DNA of 64,000 bases from Thermococcus stetteri (GCF_017873335.1 NZ_JAGGKB010000001.1:62001-126000); one strand, 5' to 3'. Shown: positions 54,531 to 62,778, counted from the stretch's first letter. The notes: generated from the sequence alone by a model not told the origin. Translations and numbers: made by a program.

Positions 54531-56426
54531 ATGGGAAGACCGGTCTTCCTTGGAAAGGCTTACATAAACTGGTGCGAGAAGTGCAACGTCCCGCTCATTG
54601 GTGATTCCTGCGCAGTTCACAGGAAGGAAGGAGTCTTCAGGCTCAACATCACCCCGCCAGGAGACCTGCGCTTCGCCTTCGAGAAGGACATCGAGTTCAT
54701 CCGCTCAGTCTTTATGGAGCACTACGGCGTTGACATCGGTGAAATCCTTGAAGGAAAGATCGTCCTCTTAAACAAGCTCCCGAGCGAGGACGACGCCTAC
54801 GAGATAATCCTCGACGGCTACGTTTTTGGCTATGTCAAGTACGACCCGCTTGGGCTGAAGTGGCATGCCGGGCTGAAGGTCGAGGGGGCCATTGCCCTCT
54901 GGAAGCGCTTTGGAAAGGGCATGAAGAAGTGGGTGATCGTTGACAGGGGGGCTGTTGAGCCGATAAAGAAGGGCGCAAACCTGATGGCCGTCGGCGTGGT
55001 CGAGGCCGAGCCGAGCATAATGATTGGAGATGAGGTCATACTCGTAACCGAAGACGGGGAAGTCTTTGCCACCGGAATAGCGAAGAAGGACTACGACGCC
55101 CTGATGAGGGGAGAGAGGGGAACCGGCGTAAAGCCGAAGAGGCAGAAGACGGTAAACTACCGCGAGGGCAAGAAGGCAACGATGGAAGACGTCCTGAAGG
55201 CTAACAGCATAGCGCTGGAGGAGAAGGTCGTCAAGAGCAGGGAGTTCATGAGGAGGGTTGCCAACAAGTACTCCGACCTTCCGAAGGCGGTTGCCTTCTC
55301 CGGTGGGAAGGACAGTTTAGCTGTTCTCGGTCTGGCGCTGGAAGAGTTTGGAACCGACTTCACCGTCTTCTTCAACAACACTGGCATCGAGTTCCCGGAA
55401 ACGGTTCAATACGTTGAAGAGCTGAGGAAGGAGCTTGAGCCTAAGGGAGTTAGGTTCATAGTGGCCGACGCCGGCAACGCCTTCTGGAGGGCCTTGTACG
55501 TCTTCTCGCCGCCGGGGAGGGACTACCGCTGGTGCTGTAAGGTGACGAAGCTCGGGCCGATCACGATGGCGATAAAGGAGAACTATCCTAAAGGCGTCAT
55601 AATGTTCGTCGGCCAGAGGAAGTACGAGAGCATAAAGAGGTTCAAGCAGCCAAGAATTTGGAGGAACGAGTGGGTGCCCAACGAGATTGGGGCTTCTCCG
55701 ATCTTCCACTGGAGAGCCATAGAGGTCTGGCTCTACATATTCAGCAGGAAGCTGAAGTACAACCCCCTCTACGCTCGCGGTTTCGACAGGATAGGCTGTT
55801 TCCTCTGCCCGAGCGCTTCCTTAGCTGAGTTCGAGAGGCTTAAGAGGCAGAAGCCCGAACTCTGGGAGAAGTGGAGGAAAGCCCTTGAGTACTGGAGGAG
55901 GCGCTTTGGCCTTCCAGAGGAGTGGGTGACCTACGGTTTCTGGCGCTGGAAGAAGCTCAGCAAGGGCGAGAAGTCAATAGCACGGAAGCTGGGGGTTGAC
56001 ATTCCGGAAGAGCGCTCGTGGGAGCCTGTGAAGGTTCAAATCGAAGAGACCGGCGATGGCTACGAGCTGACATTTAACACAGTCCTTAACAAGAAGAGGC
56101 TCCTTGAGGTGGCTCCAATCCTCGGAGAGGTAGAGGTTGAGGGCGACGTTATCAGGGCGGGAGAAGTTGAGTTTTTCACCGGCACGAGAAGGGCTAAAGC
56201 ACCGAACGAGGAAGAGGCCCGGAGCGCCTACTACCTCGTCAAGAGGTCCTATGAGTGCGTCGGCTGCGGCGTCTGCGTGGGCAAGTGCCCTGAAAATGCG
56301 CTGAGCATTGATGAGAGAAGCAAGAAGATAGTCGTTGACTGGGACTCCTGCACCCACTGCAGGGAGTGCATGGATGTCTGTCCGCTGTTGAAGATCAAGA
56401 ATCCCGAGGAGGGGAGCCAGCTTTAG
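54531..56426 (+). CDS. PUA / PP-loop (PAPS-reductase-like) / ferredoxin fusion
   Basis: A 631-residue multidomain protein. Order: N-terminal Cys cluster (W-C-E-K-C-N … D-S-C-A-V-H); a PUA-like RNA-binding domain (~130-200); a PP-loop ATP pyrophosphatase domain with S-G-G-K-D-S near 255, as in PAPS reductase and thiolation enzymes; a further Cys-rich segment (R-W-C-C-K; G-C-F-L-C-P); and a C-terminal two-cluster 4Fe-4S ferredoxin (C-V-G-C-G-V-C…C-P, C-T-H-C-R-E-C…C-P). The PUA suggests RNA, and a thiolation-like reaction would fit, but sulfate-type reduction cannot be excluded. Start ATG 54531 after GGTGAG. Confidence 0.8.
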   Translation: MGRPVFLGKAYINWCEKCNVPLIGDSCAVHRKEGVFRLNITPPGDLRFAFEKDIEFIRSVFMEHYGVDIGEILEGKIVLLNKLPSEDDAYEIILDGYVFGYVKYDPLGLKWHAGLKVEGAIALWKRFGKGMKKWVIVDRGAVEPIKKGANLMAVGVVEAEPSIMIGDEVILVTEDGEVFATGIAKKDYDALMRGERGTGVKPKRQKTVNYREGKKATMEDVLKANSIALEEKVVKSREFMRRVANKYSDLPKAVAFSGGKDSLAVLGLALEEFGTDFTVFFNNTGIEFPETVQYVEELRKELEPKGVRFIVADAGNAFWRALYVFSPPGRDYRWCCKVTKLGPITMAIKENYPKGVIMFVGQRKYESIKRFKQPRIWRNEWVPNEIGASPIFHWRAIEVWLYIFSRKLKYNPLYARGFDRIGCFLCPSASLAEFERLKRQKPELWEKWRKALEYWRRRFGLPEEWVTYGFWRWKKLSKGEKSIARKLGVDIPEERSWEPVKVQIEETGDGYELTFNTVLNKKRLLEVAPILGEVEVEGDVIRAGEVEFFTGTRRAKAPNEEEARSAYYLVKRSYECVGCGVCVGKCPENALSIDERSKKIVVDWDSCTHCRECMDVCPLLKIKNPEEGSQL

Positions 56427-56471
56427 GCAGGTTTATAAACCATCTTCCCTTCTTTCCTTCCGGTGAGAGGA

Positions 56472-57083
56472 ATGGAAGAGCTGTTCATATGTCCCGAGTG
56501 CGGTAGCGAGAACGTTGAGGTCATTAAGGAGAGGGGGAGGGAGCTGACCCTTCGCTGTAACGACTGCGGTTACGTCTGGCACGTCACCCTTCCGAAGTTC
56601 AGGAAGGTCCCTCTCATAGTCAGCAAGCACGAGAGGAGCTTTAAGAGCGAGGCAGAGCTTCCCGAGGGAGAGGAGATAGCAGTCGGTGACATCGTCGAGA
56701 CTGAGAACGACGAGGTTAGGATAACCGGAATAGAGCTTGAAGGCGACAGAAGGGTGGAGAGAGCCCGGGTTGAGGAGGTCCAGACCCTCTGGGGCGAGAG
56801 CCTCACCTATCCGAAGGTCATAAAGGTCTCCATTTACCTCCCGAAGGGCATCACACAGGCCTTTAAGGTAAAAGTGCCCAGAAACGAGGAGTTCGTCGTT
56901 GGGGAGGTCATTGAAGTCGAAGGCTACACCTTCAGAGTGGAGAAGATAAAGACTGAGAGGAAGATGCTCCACCACGGGAAGGCCAAGGCAGATGAGATTG
57001 TGGCCATAATGGGCCACCACATACCGAAGGCAAGGGCCAGAAGGAGCCTCGAAATATACCGGGGCTATGATGAGGAGTCTTGA
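56472..57083 (+). CDS. HVO_0476-like zinc-ribbon protein
   Basis: A 203-residue archaeal protein. A zinc ribbon with C-P-E-C-G and C-N-D-C-G opens it, followed by OB-like or beta-rich segments. Resembles the HVO_0476 zinc finger family. Start ATG 56472 follows GGTGAGAGGA; the GTG nine bases upstream is part of that site. Its last codons overlap a C/D box RNA (57067 on). Confidence 0.78.
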   Translation: MEELFICPECGSENVEVIKERGRELTLRCNDCGYVWHVTLPKFRKVPLIVSKHERSFKSEAELPEGEEIAVGDIVETENDEVRITGIELEGDRRVERARVEEVQTLWGESLTYPKVIKVSIYLPKGITQAFKVKVPRNEEFVVGEVIEVEGYTFRVEKIKTERKMLHHGKAKADEIVAIMGHHIPKARARRSLEIYRGYDEES

Positions 57084-57116
57084 CCTGACTATGATGATGA
57101 GCTTGGCCGCTCCTGA
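57067..57116 (+). ncRNA. C/D box guide RNA
   Basis: Four boxes in order: C ATGATGA 57067-57073, D' CTGA 57085-57088, C' ATGATGA 57091-57097, D CTGA 57113-57116. Guides are 57074-57084 (11 nt) and 57098-57112 (15 nt). Flanks ACCG (57058-57061) and CGGT (57120-57123) can close a terminal stem. By the five-nucleotide rule it would direct 2'-O-methylation of A in GUCAAGACUCC and of the fifth base, G, in GAGCGGCCAAG. It begins inside the 3' end of the zinc-ribbon gene. Boxes and spacing are read directly; targets are not checked. Confidence 0.88.
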
Positions 57117-57227
57117 GCGCGGTATTTTGGAAAAATTTTCGCCCAATTCATTTTTTATCCAATATCCCCCTATATATTAAGCAAAAGGTTATAAATCGCA
57201 TAAACAAGCTTGTAATGGGTGAGAAAA

Positions 57228-58412
57228 ATGCTAAAGACTAAAATAAAGCAAGTTGACGATGCTCTCGGCGGAGGAATGGTAGAAGGTTCTGCTGTCGCTT
57301 TCGTTGGCTCACTAGAATACGACAACATAGTTCTCATGCACCAGGTCACTTTAAACGCGCTAAAGGATGGAAAAAAGGCACTTCTAGCGACGTTTCGTCA
57401 GGCCCCGGACACCCTGCTCAGAGAGGCAGAACACAACGGGATCGACTATGCCCCTTTCATTGAGAAGGGCTCTCTGGTAATCCTGGATGGATACACCAAC
57501 CTCTATGCCCCTGGACTAAAACAGGGAGAGAACATCCTCTCCAATCCATTGGATATCGGGATTACGACTGCAGTAATTAGGGACAGTCTTTCGAAAGGCA
57601 ACTTTGAAGTCCTAATTATTGACGACCTAACGGCACAGTACACCCTTCAGCCGAATCCAAAGGGCTACATAAAGACATTAGTGCGACTGATAAACTCAGT
57701 GAAGTCAATGGGAATAACGGCCATGACAGCCCTCTGCAAGGATGTGTTTGAGAAAGTTGATTTGGCTGCGGTCCTGATACCCTTTGACTACGTCTTTGAA
57801 GTGTCCCAAGGAAGGATCAAAATACTGCGCTCCCTTAAACCTTTGAGAACGGCAAACCCCATTTTCCAGTACGTAAGGACTCCGGAGGGAATAAAACTCA
57901 TACTGGAAGAATACGCCACAGTGGAGAGCATCAAAAAGAGACTGAAAGCAGAATCTGACGGAACCCTGTGGCTCGACTGGGATAGAGTGGAGATAATCAC
58001 CGAGAGCAGTGAGAGGGCAACAATAGAGACCGCTTACGAGTTCCTAGGGCCGGAGAAAGGCAAGGAGTTCCTGTACCTCTGGGGCAAGAAGCAGTTTATT
58101 GGGCTCGGAAAAGACGCGAGAAAACGCACCAACAGTCTAAAGTCGGCACTCGAAGAAATAGTGCTCTTAACGCGCTCCAGCGGGGGCGGCATCCTAGAAA
58201 TCATGGAAATCAAAGACGACCTAATATTGATAACGGGCAAAAACCTCTTCCCCAGAAGCAAAGGCTCTGCCCTGCCCTACCACGTCCACTACGCCGGCTC
58301 AATCGCCCAGTTCCTAACGGAGTTCACCGGAAAGAAGTGGGAAGGCAAGGAAACGAAGTGCGAGGCCATGGGTGCCGACCACTGCGGGTTTGTCTTTTGG
58401 CCCGTTGAATAG
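57228..58412 (+). CDS. KaiC/RecA-like protein with V4R domain and degenerate P-loop
   Basis: A 394-residue protein. Residues ~1-215 have the KaiC/GvpD-like RecA fold, but the usual GxxxxGKT is replaced by F-V-G-S-L-E-Y-D-N-I-V near residue 25; the Walker B-like L-I-I-D-D-L remains. The C-terminal ~130 residues resemble a V4R small-molecule-binding domain, ending in T-K-C-E-A-M-G-A-D-H-C-G-F. Likely a sensor without ATPase activity. ATG 57228 after GGGTGAG; a TATA box (GGTTATAAATC) lies ~40 bases upstream. Confidence 0.72.
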   Translation: MLKTKIKQVDDALGGGMVEGSAVAFVGSLEYDNIVLMHQVTLNALKDGKKALLATFRQAPDTLLREAEHNGIDYAPFIEKGSLVILDGYTNLYAPGLKQGENILSNPLDIGITTAVIRDSLSKGNFEVLIIDDLTAQYTLQPNPKGYIKTLVRLINSVKSMGITAMTALCKDVFEKVDLAAVLIPFDYVFEVSQGRIKILRSLKPLRTANPIFQYVRTPEGIKLILEEYATVESIKKRLKAESDGTLWLDWDRVEIITESSERATIETAYEFLGPEKGKEFLYLWGKKQFIGLGKDARKRTNSLKSALEEIVLLTRSSGGGILEIMEIKDDLILITGKNLFPRSKGSALPYHVHYAGSIAQFLTEFTGKKWEGKETKCEAMGADHCGFVFWPVE

Positions 58413-58485
58413 CGAAACCCTTTTAAGCGGTCAGCCTGAGTCGGTGGTGCAAACAGATGAACGATGAGGTTTCGGAGGGATGAAG

Positions 58486-58857
58486 ATGGCGAAGCCGAGC
58501 TACGTGAAGTTTGAGGTTCCACAGGAGCTTGCCGAGAAGGCCCTTGAGGCCGTTGAGATCGCAAGGGACACCGGAAGGATAAGGAAGGGCACCAACGAGA
58601 CCACCAAGGCCGTCGAGAGGGGCCAGGCCAAGCTCGTTGTCATAGCCGAGGACGTTGACCCTGAGGAGATCGTTGCCCACCTTCCGCCGCTCTGCGAGGA
58701 GAAGGAGATCCCATACATATACGTCCCGAGCAAGAAGGAGCTTGGAGCGGCCGCTGGCCTTGAGGTCGCCGCTGCAAGCGTTGCCATCATCGAGCCGGGT
58801 AAGGCCCGCGAGCTCGTTGAGGACATCGCTATGAAGGTCAAGGAGCTCATGAAGTGA
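58486..58857 (+). CDS. Ribosomal protein L7Ae
   Basis: A 123-residue K-turn RNA-binding protein that is part of the ribosome, of C/D and H/ACA RNPs, and of RNase P. The R-K-G-T-N-E-T-T-K motif and L-P-x-L-C-E-E-K-x-I-P-Y are typical. It would bind the two guide RNAs found in this window. ATG 58486 after GGAGGGATGAAG. Confidence 0.96.
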   Translation: MAKPSYVKFEVPQELAEKALEAVEIARDTGRIRKGTNETTKAVERGQAKLVVIAEDVDPEEIVAHLPPLCEEKEIPYIYVPSKKELGAAAGLEVAAASVAIIEPGKARELVEDIAMKVKELMK

Positions 58858-58937
58858 GCTCCTTTTCCTTCCTTACATTCACGAAAAGGTTTAAGGTCAT
58901 CCCTGCGAGGAGAGTTTTGGATTTAGGGGTGTGAGGT

Positions 58938-59150
58938 ATGAGCGACGAAGGATACCCTGCTGAGGTTATTGAGATCGTCGGCAGGACCGGCGTTACCGGT
59001 GGCGTTACCCAGGTCAAGGTTAGAATCCTCGAAGGCCGCGACAAGGGTAGGGTCATAAGGAGGAACGTTAAGGGGCCGGTCCGCGTCGGTGACATAGTCA
59101 TACTCAGAGAAACCGAGCGTGAGGCCAGAGAGATCAGGAGGAGGAGATGA
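58938..59150 (+). CDS. Ribosomal protein S28e
   Basis: A 70-residue OB-fold protein ([18 protein letters not shown]…) with [12 protein letters not shown] and a Glu/Arg-rich C terminus ending R-E-I-R-R-R-R. Typical length. Its end overlaps the frame of L24e by 4 bases (L24e starts 3 bases past the stop by the preferred ATG). Own promoter possible upstream (GGTTTAAGG). Confidence 0.96.
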
Positions 59151-59152
59151 AG

Positions 59153-59356
59153 ATGGCCCGCTGGAACGTCTGCTCCTACTGCGGAAGGGAGTTCGAGCCG
59201 GGAACCGGCAAGATGTACGTCAGGAACGACGGCAGAGTCCTGTTCTTCTGCTCAAGCAAGTGCGAGAAGCTCTACTTCATGGGCAGGAACCCGAGGAAGC
59301 TCAAGTGGACCAAGGCCTTCCAGGAGGCCAGGCTCCAGAGGGCCAAGAGGAAGTGA
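59153..59356 (+). CDS. Ribosomal protein L24e
   Basis: A 67-residue zinc-binding protein ([17 protein letters not shown]…). Zinc ligands C-S-Y-C-G and C-S-S-K-C are present. ATG 59153, after GGAGGAGATGAAG. Last gene of the ribosomal trio; ndk, usually next in this cluster, lies 3.6 kb further on. Confidence 0.96.
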   Translation: MARWNVCSYCGREFEPGTGKMYVRNDGRVLFFCSSKCEKLYFMGRNPRKLKWTKAFQEARLQRAKRK

Positions 59357-59372
59357 TTTCTTTCTTTTTTGT

Positions 59373-59496
59373 TTAGTAATTTTGATGCAATGTATTCTTT
59401 TGCCAATTCTTAATGTTAGAAGAACGAAACGGTTAAATACTATAAACACATTACTATTTTTGAACAACCCTGAGGGAGGCAAATGCAAAGGGAGAT
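59373..59496 (+). repeat. 124-bp direct repeat, copy A (promoter and leader)
   Basis: Bases 59373-59496 match 60753-60876 at an exact offset of 1380 with three differences (near 59392, 59400 and 59403). The repeat holds a TATA-like GGTTAAATACTATAAA, the leader with GGGAGG, and the first codons (ATGCAAAGGGAGAT). Homology of the coding part then falls off sharply. Confidence 0.93.
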
Positions 59497-60631
59497 GGTG
59501 TGGTTTATACTTGGAGTTCTGGTTGGAAGTCTGTTCTTTGTCTCAGCATACCCAACGGACAGGGAAATCCAGTACAGCGCCCCAGTGATACAGAAGATTG
59601 CTGGAAGCAACTACACCGCCTACGTTCTCTACCCCAAGAACGGTCTGCCTTTGAGTCCACAGTTCCTGAAGCAGACGATTCCAAGGCTCGTTGAGAAAAG
59701 CGCTCCCAACGCGAAATGGCACGTTTATGCCGTTCCAGAACTGCCAAAAGGCTCAGTCATAACCGGCTACGGGATAAAAGTGACTGAAGACGGAAGGGTT
59801 GATATTCTGATCACGGCGACGGGAGAAGATGCTACCATCCAGGCTGAAAAGGTTAAGAATGAGCTTTTACAGTGGAGCAGGAAGGCACCAGAGTTCAAAC
59901 CTGACATAGTTCCAAAGGAGAAGATCGGCGTTCCAAAGGGCTGGGAAGTCAAAACTGTGGACAGCAACGGAAACGTGAGGGTTTACAGCGGTGAGAGTTC
60001 GCCGTACTGGCATGAGATAGGCTCAAGTACAATCCACAACGAGTGCCCACCTGCAGGAAATGTTTATGCGAGGACGTATTTTTACCAGTTAGAAAATGAC
60101 AATGATCCTCAGAGGAATTATTTCCTAGCTGCATCAGGACCAAATGGAGAAGGGGTTTATGAGATAGATCCTGGCTATGGCTTGTGGTACAACGGGAATC
60201 ACAAATATGATACCTACCACACCGACACTGCTAAGATAATCAACAAATGGGGTCTGGACTCCTCAATAGACCCCCTCCTTGAGGTTATAAAGCCGGTTAA
60301 CACCATATACGGCCATACAACTACGACAGTAACGATAGGGTATTCCCCGTTCATATCATTTACTGTCACCGTACCCGACTCAAAAATGACACCAGTGGCT
60401 GATAGAAGCACACAAACTGCAACGTGGATTTTGGATTTTGACTCGGATTCTAACGATGCAAAGTTCACTTTTGGGACAATGGTTGCTTCGGAGGGTAGTG
60501 TTGGCCAAGCAGAGTTTCATGATGGCAACTGGCATGACATAGTCGATATAACTCTCTGGGCACGCTTCAGAAAGCACTGGTACTATCACTACGATGTGCA
60601 AGCAGGGGTTAAATGGAGTCTTAAAGGGTAA
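59483..60631 (+). CDS. Secreted protein of unknown function
   Basis: A 382-residue protein with an N-terminal signal peptide (MQREMVWFILGVLVGSLFFVSA) and a mature part without membrane helices. Residues ~170-382 are aromatic- and Thr-rich, mostly beta, and end K-W-S-L-K-G; no C-terminal anchor is seen, so it may be released. No family recognised. It lies in the island between L24e and ndk. Start ATG 59483 with GGGAGG four bases before. Confidence 0.7.
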   Translation: MQREMVWFILGVLVGSLFFVSAYPTDREIQYSAPVIQKIAGSNYTAYVLYPKNGLPLSPQFLKQTIPRLVEKSAPNAKWHVYAVPELPKGSVITGYGIKVTEDGRVDILITATGEDATIQAEKVKNELLQWSRKAPEFKPDIVPKEKIGVPKGWEVKTVDSNGNVRVYSGESSPYWHEIGSSTIHNECPPAGNVYARTYFYQLENDNDPQRNYFLAASGPNGEGVYEIDPGYGLWYNGNHKYDTYHTDTAKIINKWGLDSSIDPLLEVIKPVNTIYGHTTTTVTIGYSPFISFTVTVPDSKMTPVADRSTQTATWILDFDSDSNDAKFTFGTMVASEGSVGQAEFHDGNWHDIVDITLWARFRKHWYYHYDVQAGVKWSLKG

Positions 60632-60752
60632 CTAAAACAATTATATCTGTTTTTCCCTTTTTAAAGGCCCGGGAGATGGATGAGGAAAACTGCTATTCTG
60701 AAGCCCTGCTTCTGAAGGGTCAAGCCGCCATTTCTAACTATTCTTTCTTTTC
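60632..60752. other. Spacer between the two secreted genes
   Basis: About 120 bases with no gene. It contains a weak C/D-like arrangement (GGATGA, then two CTGA) not good enough to call. A T-rich tract (TTTTTCCCTTTTTAAA) just after the stop may end transcription. Confidence 0.3.
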
Positions 60753-60876
60753 TTAGTAATTTTGATGCAATATATTCTTCTGTCAATTCTTAATGTTAGA
60801 AGAACGAAACGGTTAAATACTATAAACACATTACTATTTTTGAACAACCCTGAGGGAGGCAAATGCAAAGGGAGAT
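60753..60876 (+). repeat. 124-bp direct repeat, copy B (promoter and leader)
   Basis: Second copy of the repeat at 59373-59496, 121 of 124 bases identical. It drives the interrupted secreted gene. Beyond the fifth codon the two genes differ in DNA, although signal peptides are alike in protein (M-Q-R-E-x-V-W). Confidence 0.93.
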
Positions 60877-61180
60877 CGTATGGCTACTTGTTGGCATTGT
60901 TCTGGGGAATCTGCTGTTAGTATATGCCAGCAACCCAGCCACGAAGTGTGGAAGTGGTGTAATACCCGCTCTTTGGGCCAAAGTCTCCAGCAACTACAGC
61001 ATCCAAGGTCCTTTTAACTGGACGCCGAGGCCCATTTCAAAGAAGCTACCTGCGGAAGTTCTTAAACTTGCAAAATCAAAGTATCCGACTCTTAGAGACG
61101 CCACCTACATTGTAACGCTGATAAATAAGGATGCAAACTATTCCATCCTTGCGGCGGGTAGTGACTTTTTCTTTTTTAAC

Positions 61181-62630
61181 AAGCCTCGCCCTTCAGTGCG
61201 AGGTACGGTGCTTGGTAGATTGACGCTCGATAAGGAAAGCAATCTTTTTTAAAACCCAAAAACCATACCATAACATTAGAATGAAGCGAGCAGTAACAGT
61301 CAAACTCCAACCCTCAAGAGAACAGGAGAAAACACTCTTCGAGTTAGCTCACGCTACAGCAATAATCTGGAACAAACTCAACTACCAGAGACTCAAACAA
61401 TTCAAAGAATTCGGCAAAATAGATTTCTCAACAACTGAAAAAGAAGCTTATCACGAGTTCAAGAACTGGATTGGCGGCTCAACAGTCCAACAATTAGCCA
61501 GAAAGAACGCCGAAGCGTGGCGATCATTCTTCTCCCTCACCAAAAAGAAAAAGTCTGGAGAACTGCCCGAATGGTTTAAACCAAAACCACCCCAATTCGT
61601 TAGAGAGGAGAACAGCAGAAAACTCTTCGTAATCCCCCTCAGGAACGACCAGTATCGGATTGAGGAAAATATTATTGAGTTGAGGAGACTTGGAAAATTC
61701 GGCAAGGTTAGAATTCAGTTCAAGGGAAGAATACACTTGAAGGGCAAACAAGGAAGATTAGAAATAACTTACGACCCTGTTAAGCGGAAATGGTATGCTC
61801 ACATAAGCTACACGGTGGAAGAAAAACTAATCAACGACGAGTGGATGAGAGTTCCAAGGCAACCTTTAGGAAACCTTTCAGCGGGAATTGACTTGGGAGT
61901 GAACAATTTAATGGCTGTTTACGTCGAGAATGGTGAGAGTTTTCTTGTGAATGGGAGACCACTCAAAAGCATTGACTTTTACTGGAGGCGAAAAATTGCA
62001 GAGTATCAATCCAAAATCAACAAAAGCGGAGCTAAGAAGAGTAGGAATCTCTCCAGAATGCACGAGAAGGCCAAACTTCAGGCTAAGCACTACATTAACA
62101 CGGCGGTAAGACAAACAGTTGAGAAGCTCTATTGTCTCGGTGTTTCAAGGATTGTGGTTGGATATCCCAAGGGAATTGCCAGAAACTCTGATAAGGGCAG
62201 GAAGCAGAATTTCCTTCTCTCTCACGTCTGGCGGTTTAATTACGTTATTAAACGTTTAACAGAGGTTGCTGAAGAGTATGGTATTTCCGTTGTTGTAGTT
62301 GGTGAGGCTTTCACTTCTCAAACCTGCCCTCTCTGTGGTCAACGCCATCCTAATGGAAGAATTTTTAGAGGTTTGTTTAAGTGCCACAGGGAGGGCGTTG
62401 TCATGAATGCGGATTTAGTTGGTGCTTTTAACATTTTGAAGAAGGCAATAAAAACCATAACCCCGAGCCTCCCCGCTTTAGCGGGGGGTAGGGGTAATTG
62501 GCCGGAGACCCGGCCAGAGGGGTCGAAGACCCGTTTTAACTTGGGTCTGAATGGAACCCCTCAAACCTTCCCGTCATTGGCGAGGGGTTGATTCGTTGGA
62601 ACCCTCGCCCTTCAGGGCGGGGAGGAGGTC
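61181..62630 (+). mobile_element. IS200/IS605-family element carrying only tnpB
   Basis: About 1450 bases. The left end has hairpin CCTCGC-(8 nt)-GCGAGG (61184-61203). The right end has hairpin CCTCGCCC-TTCA-GGGCGGGG (62603-62622). Both share CCTCGCCCTTCAG. No terminal inverted repeats and no target duplication, as in IS605. No tnpA transposase is inside, so mobility needs one supplied in trans. Ends are set by the rule that the interrupted gene rejoins in frame; a shift of a few bases at both ends together is possible. Confidence 0.82.
61281..62591 (+). CDS. tnpB: TnpB RNA-guided endonuclease
   Basis: A 436-residue TnpB, the ancestor group of Cas12. N-terminal basic/helical region, then a RuvC domain: Asp in G-I-D-L-G-V-N-N near residue 204, Glu in V-V-G-E-A-F-T-S, and Asp in M-N-A-D-L-V-G-A. 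The zinc finger is C-P-L-C-G…F-K-C-H-R-E-G, so the fourth Cys is replaced. All catalytic residues are present, so it should cut DNA. The last ~45 residues (P-S-L-P-A-L-A-G-G-R…) have odd composition and probably read through the guide-RNA scaffold. Confidence 0.93.
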   Translation: MKRAVTVKLQPSREQEKTLFELAHATAIIWNKLNYQRLKQFKEFGKIDFSTTEKEAYHEFKNWIGGSTVQQLARKNAEAWRSFFSLTKKKKSGELPEWFKPKPPQFVREENSRKLFVIPLRNDQYRIEENIIELRRLGKFGKVRIQFKGRIHLKGKQGRLEITYDPVKRKWYAHISYTVEEKLINDEWMRVPRQPLGNLSAGIDLGVNNLMAVYVENGESFLVNGRPLKSIDFYWRRKIAEYQSKINKSGAKKSRNLSRMHEKAKLQAKHYINTAVRQTVEKLYCLGVSRIVVGYPKGIARNSDKGRKQNFLLSHVWRFNYVIKRLTEVAEEYGISVVVVGEAFTSQTCPLCGQRHPNGRIFRGLFKCHREGVVMNADLVGAFNILKKAIKTITPSLPALAGGRGNWPETRPEGSKTRFNLGLNGTPQTFPSLARG

Positions 62631-62650
62631 AGAGAAGAGAATGCGGTTCA
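62455..62650 (+). ncRNA. Putative omega-RNA of TnpB with guide
   Basis: At the 3' end of tnpB the sequence is GC-rich and full of hairpins (CCCCGCTTTAGCGGGG at 62472-62487; GGCCGGAGACCCGGCC near 62500-62515; the right-end hairpin at 62603-62622). In known TnpB systems this strand gives the scaffold RNA, and bases just past the right end are the guide. Here the guide would start at 62631 (agagaagagaatgcgg). The 5' limit is not defined. Confidence 0.55.
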
Positions 62651-62778
62651 ACTGACTGGATACAATCTCAAAAAGCTCCCTAAAGAATTACTTAAGCTTG
62701 AGCCCCTCAAAGTCGTGAGAAGAATCAAAATGATAGCTCCCAAACAGGCCGGCACCTCTATGTTTGACTAAGATACTT

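Larger units (their letters stand above)
60863..62771 (+). pseudogene. Secreted protein gene interrupted by the TnpB element
   Basis: A 5' part (60863-61180, 106 codons, signal peptide MQREIVWLLVGIVLGNLLLV) is cut off by the element; after it the frame reads into element DNA and stops at 61252. The 3' part is at 62631-62771 (46 codons and TAA). Joining base 61180 to 62631 keeps one frame: …A-A-G-S-D-F-F-F-F-N joined to R-E-E-N-A-V-Q-L-T-G-Y-N. The restored protein is 152 residues, with remote likeness to the N-terminal part of the 382-residue neighbour. So the insertion is precise and without target duplication. Confidence 0.8.

Noticed and set aside
53543-54604. 353-codon plus-strand frame opposite the stomatin gene
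   Set aside because: Shadow; stomatin motifs and its ribosome binding site lie on the minus strand.
56433-57146. 237-codon minus-strand frame opposite the zinc-ribbon gene
   Set aside because: It is a shadow of the plus-strand gene, which has a clear zinc ribbon, a ribosome binding site and family likeness.
60671-60714. C/D-like arrangement between the secreted genes (GGATGA followed by two CTGA)
   Set aside because: The C box is imperfect (extra G), there is no C' box and no closing stem.
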